From assembly GCA_964626015.1 (NCBI GenBank), contig CAZVCC010000043.1, positions 1-28,108 of the forward strand: 28,108 nt of DNA, given 5' to 3'. Shown piece by piece: positions 23,687 through 28,108 of this stretch. The notes below the pieces were generated by a model. That model was not told where the DNA came from. It did not search any database and saw only the letters and a list, made by a program, of their open reading frames with translations. Origin of the DNA: CAIKZJ01 sp964626015. GTDB lineage: Bacteria; Bacteroidota; Ignavibacteria; Tepidaquicellales; Tepidaquicellaceae. The first letter of the stretch is position 1. Each line of letters starts with the position of its first letter. Both the position numbers and the translations under genes were made by a program.

Positions 23687-26098
23687 ATGTCACTATACCA
23701 AAAACTGCAAAAAGCTACGAGTGAAGAAGATGTTAAAGACGCTTATATTAAGGCGCTCGGTTTAAAAGGCTACCAGAAAAACCTGATTGATATTCAGACG
23801 AAAGAAATATGGTTTGAAGCTAAGCAAAACGCCAAACTCTCCACTTACGCAATGTTCACTCAACTGATGCACTACGTTCAGCAGGCATTAGACAAAGGCG
23901 AGTACATCCCTCCGTTCTTATGCGTTATCGACACACAGAAAGCCGCCATTATGAAGAGTGCGGACGTTATTCCTTTCCTTGAAAAGAGAACTATAAAGTG
24001 GGGAAAGTCTGCAAGCGGCTACACGCAGGAAGCTCTTGACGCTGTCTCTGCACACATCGGCACTCACTTCGTTTCTTTCAAAATAGAAACTCACGAAGAA
24101 GAATTTATAAACACCATAAAGAATGCAATCAAGAATGGCGATATAATCCGTACACAAATCACGCCCGATAACCTGAAGCAGGTTTTTGATAAATGGGTTG
24201 TGATGATTGGGCACGAAATAAAAGGCGTGGCAGAGGAGGATTATGCACTGCTGTTCTTTGCTGATATAATGAGCGACGGCACAGTGTCCACACACGAAAA
24301 CCTTCCTGCATCGCTTATGCACAAAGATAAAGCACCTGTTTTTCTGCTCGAAGGCAAAGTGTACGAGCTCAGCAACAAAGAGGGCTACCGCCAATTCTGG
24401 ACAATATACCACCGTCCGCCAAAAGCAGAATACAGAAACTACCTGCTCGAACGCCGCGACAGTTTAATCCCTATTGACGAGCGCAGTTTTAAAGGAGCAT
24501 ACTACACTCCTTTGAACGTTGTTGATAAAGCCTACGATAAACTTGCAGAAACACTCGGCAATAACTGGCAGAAGGAATACATCGTCTGGGATATGTGCTG
24601 CGGAGTGGGGAATCTGGAAGTGAAGCACAGCAATCCGCGAAATATTTATATGAGCACGCTCGACAATGCAGACGTGGACGTGATGAAAGCCACAAAGACC
24701 TGCGTCTCCGCAACACGCTTTCAGTATGACTACCTGAATGACGACATAAACGATTTCGGACAAATTGATTATACGCTCACAAATAAAGTCCCCGAAAGTT
24801 TACGCAAAGCAATTGCCGATGGCAAAAAGATTTTAGTGCTGATGAATCCGCCGTATGCGGAGGCTGGAAATTCCTCAAATACAAGTTTATCAATTCAAGG
24901 ACAAGATACGACCACAAACTCTGGCGTTGCAAAAACTAAATATGCTGTTACTGCTATGTCTGAGTATGGTAAAGCAAGTAATGAATTATTTACGCAGTTC
25001 TTAGCAAGAATTTCTAAAGAAATACCAACTGCATCTATTGCTATGTTTAGTAAGTTAAAATATGTGAATGCACCTAACTTTGAAAAATTCAGACAGGTTT
25101 GGAACGCTGAATACGCGGGTGGATTTGTTGTTCACAGCAAAGCTTTTGATGGTTTAAGTGGAAACTTTCCTATTGGATTTTTAGTTTGGAGAACAAATCA
25201 TAATATAAAAAATAAAATTGAAATAGATGAAATAGTCACTGATGTTTTAGATAAAGATGCAAATCCAATTGGCGAAAAAAGATTTTATAACATACCAAGT
25301 CAACATTTCTTAACTAACTGGGTTGATAGAATACGTACAGATGGAACTAATCTTATTCCATTAAAAAACACAATTTCTCCTTCGTCTAATAAAGCAAAAC
25401 CAAATTGGCTAAAAAATGCAGTTGGCTATCTCATTGCCGATGCTAATGATATGCAACAAGCAGGACAAGGGACATTGTTATTATCTGGTGCAAATGGTGT
25501 TGGTCATAAAGGCGGATTCTTTATTACTAAGGAAAACCTTTGGCAAGCAGCAATAGTTTTTTCTGTAAGAAGATTAGTCAAACCATCCTGGCTAAACGAC
25601 AGAGACCAATTTCTGCAACCAACAGAGCCGCTCACTGACGAATTTAAAAATGACTGTTTGATATGGATGCTTTTCAACGGAAGCAACCTTACAGCAAGTG
25701 CAAACGACCTTGAATGGAACGGCAAAAAATGGTCTATCGTAAATCACTTTATTCCATTCTCGGAAGAAGAAGTGAACTCGCCCGACAGGTTTGAATCTGA
25801 TTTTATGGTGCAATACCTGAAAGACAAAACACTTTCTGCCGAAGCGCAGGCAGTTTTGCAAAAAGGCAAAGAACTATGGCAGGCATATTTTTCGCAAACT
25901 GACGTTAGGGCAGTACGGGATGAGTTAAAGCTAAACCGCGCAGACGTGGGCTGGTATCAGGTACGCAAAGCTTTGCAGGCACGCAACGCAAGCGGAGATT
26001 TTCCGCCCGTAAGCTTTAAAGCATTTGAAGAAGCATACAAAACACTCAGCGAAAAACTTCACCCAATGGTTTACGAACTGGGGTTCCTGAAAAATTAA
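23687..26098 (+). CDS. adenine-specific DNA methylase with N-terminal nuclease-like region, probable type IIG R-M enzyme
   Basis: This 803-residue protein has a gamma-type N6-adenine methylase core. Motif X is near 267-274 (FKGAYYTP), motif I is DMCCGVGNLE at 301-310, which binds S-adenosylmethionine, and catalytic motif IV is NPPY at 386-389. The N-terminal 90 residues show a PD-(D/E)XK-like pattern, D35 with E44-A-K46, which would make it a single-chain restriction-modification enzyme; this is an inference. Residues about 400-780 should hold the target-recognition region. No separate restriction or specificity gene is present. Hand counts give about 49% GC in flanking parts but about 31% at 24961-25440, so the gene is a mosaic. 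It is likely horizontally acquired. Confidence 0.8.
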   Translation: MSLYQKLQKATSEEDVKDAYIKALGLKGYQKNLIDIQTKEIWFEAKQNAKLSTYAMFTQLMHYVQQALDKGEYIPPFLCVIDTQKAAIMKSADVIPFLEKRTIKWGKSASGYTQEALDAVSAHIGTHFVSFKIETHEEEFINTIKNAIKNGDIIRTQITPDNLKQVFDKWVVMIGHEIKGVAEEDYALLFFADIMSDGTVSTHENLPASLMHKDKAPVFLLEGKVYELSNKEGYRQFWTIYHRPPKAEYRNYLLERRDSLIPIDERSFKGAYYTPLNVVDKAYDKLAETLGNNWQKEYIVWDMCCGVGNLEVKHSNPRNIYMSTLDNADVDVMKATKTCVSATRFQYDYLNDDINDFGQIDYTLTNKVPESLRKAIADGKKILVLMNPPYAEAGNSSNTSLSIQGQDTTTNSGVAKTKYAVTAMSEYGKASNELFTQFLARISKEIPTASIAMFSKLKYVNAPNFEKFRQVWNAEYAGGFVVHSKAFDGLSGNFPIGFLVWRTNHNIKNKIEIDEIVTDVLDKDANPIGEKRFYNIPSQHFLTNWVDRIRTDGTNLIPLKNTISPSSNKAKPNWLKNAVGYLIADANDMQQAGQGTLLLSGANGVGHKGGFFITKENLWQAAIVFSVRRLVKPSWLNDRDQFLQPTEPLTDEFKNDCLIWMLFNGSNLTASANDLEWNGKKWSIVNHFIPFSEEEVNSPDRFESDFMVQYLKDKTLSAEAQAVLQKGKELWQAYFSQTDVRAVRDELKLNRADVGWYQVRKALQARNASGDFPPVSFKAFEEAYKTLSEKLHPMVYELGFLKN

Positions 26099-26271
26099 AT
26101 ATCAACTATAACAACAACTTTAACAATCTGCACAATCGTTTAAAAAGAAAGAGAAATTAAAATTTATAAATTTACATTTTTTGGAGTTAGTGGATTTCTT
26201 TATTATTTTCAGTGGCAAAAAGTTAGCGTGGAATTTTGAATTTTCTTTGCCGATGTATATCAATTGCTTAA

Positions 26272-27294
26272 TTACTTCAGCTCGACAGCATTCATGTTTA
26301 CAGTGTCAATCTTCATTAATTTTACTGATTCACATTCTATTAAATCTTGATTAAATATAACAATATTATTACCATCAAGATGTAATGAACTACGAAATCT
26401 GATTCCTTCAGCTCCTGTATATACTTTAATAAATTCGCAAATAAATTGAGTTGGAATATATTCTAATTCACTATCATACCTTCTCATAGGTTTTGAAAGA
26501 TCAAGACTAATTGCTTCTCGTAGAAGTTTAGATTTGATTATTTCGTTTACCTTATTTCCCATTGACGGATACAAGGAAGTATCTTCATTAAAATCGACTA
26601 GATTTATAGAACCAATTGCACTTTTTAATCTAAATGTTCCTAAGGATAATTCATCTAAATACGAAGCTCTTACTTCATATAAAACTGTTTCTGAATTATC
26701 GCTTAAATACAAATAAGGAATTCCCAAAGGATTTGCTCTTCCTCCTCCTGCTTTTTCTTTTGGAGGGCATATCATTGCAACGGTAGCATAACATGGCAAT
26801 CCACTTTGATGATGAAGCCTTGCACGATATAATTGTGAATCAGGATATAACCTAAACTGTGTATTAAAAAAACCATCCCACCCTAAATCTTGCAATCGCT
26901 CAATATTAATAACAAATCGATTTTTCCATTTTAATTCATCTTTTAAAACATCCCAATACGTATAGTTATCAACAATTTCGTCTATGTAATCTACGATTTC
27001 TTTTGAAGATGAAATCGCAGTTTTTAGTTTAGGTATTACAAAATTTAATATTAGATCGGTTACTTCAATTGACGTAAAAAAATTCCATTGTCCTTGGATT
27101 CTGATATTAAGTGGTTCCCCTTTTGTTTTAATTTGAAAGCAATTTACAAGTTCTTGAAAAAAATCCAATAGTTCTGTAACATCCATTAAATTTTGACCTT
27201 TGGAACCGCAAATTATGCAATCACCTATTTCACTAGATGATGAAATGAATCCTTTTATTTCTTTATCGGCAAAACAACTAGGACAAACTTTCAT
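26272..27294 (-). CDS. zinc-ribbon plus RES domain protein (probable NAD+-degrading effector)
   Basis: This 340-residue protein has an N-terminal zinc ribbon (C4, C7, C26, C29: CPSCF and CIICG), a middle helical region resembling the HEPN/RES-associated N-terminal domain, and a C-terminal RES domain at about 150-320. RES signatures include YRARLH near 156-161 (arginine R157 or R159), GRANPLGIPYLYLSD near 185-199, E207 in VLYEVRAS, and a serine in FRSSL near 300-304. RES proteins in toxin-antitoxin pairs degrade NAD+. This one is longer and carries its own N-terminal regions, so it may be a regulated defence effector. Its ATG lies 5 bases after the stop of the upstream gene, which implies coupling. 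No small antitoxin gene is seen. Confidence 0.75.
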   Translation of the reverse strand: MKVCPSCFADKEIKGFISSSSEIGDCIICGSKGQNLMDVTELLDFFQELVNCFQIKTKGEPLNIRIQGQWNFFTSIEVTDLILNFVIPKLKTAISSSKEIVDYIDEIVDNYTYWDVLKDELKWKNRFVINIERLQDLGWDGFFNTQFRLYPDSQLYRARLHHQSGLPCYATVAMICPPKEKAGGGRANPLGIPYLYLSDNSETVLYEVRASYLDELSLGTFRLKSAIGSINLVDFNEDTSLYPSMGNKVNEIIKSKLLREAISLDLSKPMRRYDSELEYIPTQFICEFIKVYTGAEGIRFRSSLHLDGNNIVIFNQDLIECESVKLMKIDTVNMNAVELK

Positions 27295-27299
27295 ATTAA

Positions 27300-28082
27300 T
27301 TATCTATTTCTTAAATATTGAGCTACAACTAAAAGGTGGTTTTTGATAGATAATTTTTTGATAGTTCCTAAACCTGGATAACGTTCACTATCATAATATG
27401 ATTCTAACTCTTCTATTGCCGAATTAGTAAGGTTATTTTCTCGGCAAAAGGTTACAGCCTTTGCGGCGGCTTCAGCAAATTTTCCTTGAACGTTTGATAT
27501 TGTGTCATTTGTATCAGATGTGAAATGTCTTATCCATATTTGGTTTTCACCATTTAAATAAGTTAAATGAATTACTACTGCTCTTGGCGTAATTCCACCA
27601 TCAACATATTCGCTGGGTAAAACTGTATAGTCAGAAAAGCCACTGAAACCATCATTATCATAATATAAATGTTCCTCTGAAAATCTATGGGCGCTGATAT
27701 TTAAGAAGACACTATTCTTTCTTTGTTTTTCAAATAAGTCATCTAATCGAATGTATGTTTTCTTTAAACCTCCTATAAATCTATGCAAAGCTCTATTTCT
27801 TCCCGGATCTTCTAAATTGATTAGTGCTATTGCCTTCGAACTGGCTAATTCTCGAAATTCTTTATCCTCAGCATTCAAATCATTTTGACATAAAAGCAAA
27901 CAATTATTAAGTTTATACTTTTTAATGCTGTCAAATATATACTTTGAATTATCCCTGTAGTGGAATGCAGGCCCAAAAGTCTCTTCTCCTAAGTTATTTA
28001 GAAGGTCCAAGCAGGTATTGTTATCTCCTGTTATTTCACCAACAATAGGATTAACTGTTTTTTTCGCCTGAAAACTGACCAC
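27300..28082 (-). CDS. sce7725-family-like protein, truncated at its 5' end
   Basis: The last 250 residues resemble the sce7725 family, whose function is unknown (recognised from memory: a central SEEHLYYDNDGFSGFSDYT block, an AVVIHLTY strand, and a helical end). Family members normally have about 80 further N-terminal residues before the VNP(x)VG stretch; here the frame opens with VNPIVG directly after a repeat that looks like an insertion-sequence end. The GTG at 28082 and the next eight codons are encoded by that repeat, so the native start is lost and the gene is probably inactive or makes a hybrid protein. It lies 5 bases upstream of the RES gene on the same strand. Family call moderate, truncation an inference. 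Confidence 0.6.
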   Translation of the reverse strand: MVSFQAKKTVNPIVGEITGDNNTCLDLLNNLGEETFGPAFHYRDNSKYIFDSIKKYKLNNCLLLCQNDLNAEDKEFRELASSKAIALINLEDPGRNRALHRFIGGLKKTYIRLDDLFEKQRKNSVFLNISAHRFSEEHLYYDNDGFSGFSDYTVLPSEYVDGGITPRAVVIHLTYLNGENQIWIRHFTSDTNDTISNVQGKFAEAAAKAVTFCRENNLTNSAIEELESYYDSERYPGLGTIKKLSIKNHLLVVAQYLRNR

Positions 28083-28108
28083 TTTTTCGCCTGAAAACTG
28101 ACCACCCA
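28056..28108. mobile_element. probable IS21-like element end, continuing off the right edge
   Basis: From TG at 28056-28057 the sequence contains two direct copies of a 23-base unit (28060-28082 and 28083-28105), each ending GCCTGAAAACTGACCAC. Terminal TG and tandem repeats inside the end are a known feature of IS21-family elements. The boundary falls exactly where the sce7725-like reading frame loses its N-terminus. The transposase genes are not in the window, so the family is an inference. Confidence 0.5.

Noticed and set aside
26099..26271. Possible terminator or small gene between the methylase and RES genes
   Set aside because: The stretch is AT-rich with no stable stem and no frame with protein-like content.

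Overview
The window looks like a piece of chromosome from an Ignavibacteria/Chlorobi-type or closely related Bacteroidota-group bacterium. Evidence for this: the first gene ends in a type IX secretion C-terminal sorting domain (an NYPNPFNPTT motif, then a short beta-rich tail ending KRMVLVK); most genes have A/T-rich leaders with no clear Shine-Dalgarno sequence; two leaders carry a TAnnTTTG box like the Bacteroidota -7 element; and the kinases and gene order (scpA-scpB-rluB) fit. The exact taxon is an inference.

Layout. 1-454: AT-rich leader with an 11-bp tandem repeat and a sigma-54-like promoter. 455-2542 (+): secreted nine-heme cytochrome c with a T9SS tail, followed by a strong terminator. 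2717-3595 (+): CHAD protein. 3734-5452 (-): exonuclease/GIY-YIG nuclease fusion. 5531-6352 (-): PAP2 phosphatase. 6398-11311 (-): a compact housekeeping cluster transcribed as scpA, scpB, rluB, lysS and a cysteine synthase/cystathionine beta-synthase-like gene, with overlaps or 1-19 nt gaps. 11379-11483 (-): a possible gene remnant. 11547-14063 (+): an OsmC-family protein and a secreted M13 metallopeptidase, closed by a terminator. 14214-21458 (-): three sensor histidine kinases, comprising a soluble PocR-PAS-GAF-PAS hybrid kinase and two membrane kinases that are tandem paralogues; no separate response regulator is present. 21566-22934 (-): a short-chain dehydrogenase behind a small all-alpha protein. 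22935-23686: gene-free, with a 12-copy 21-bp minisatellite. 23687-28108: a defence/mobile region with a large adenine-methylase/nuclease-like protein (probable single-chain type II R-M), a zinc-ribbon plus RES-domain protein, and a 5'-truncated gene resembling the sce7725 family. The last is cut by what looks like the end of an IS21-like element at the right edge.

The left 23 kb reads as ordinary core genome: chromosome segregation (ScpAB), translation (LysS, RluB), sulfur amino-acid metabolism, stress and signalling. The last 4.5 kb differs in composition and content. The most promising little-described unit is the RES/sce7725-like gene pair, whose start codon and stop codon lie 5 nt apart. 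The most interesting noncoding signal is that the two tandem-repeat arrays, about 23 kb apart, share a flanking sequence. I do not see a CRISPR array, tRNA or rRNA.
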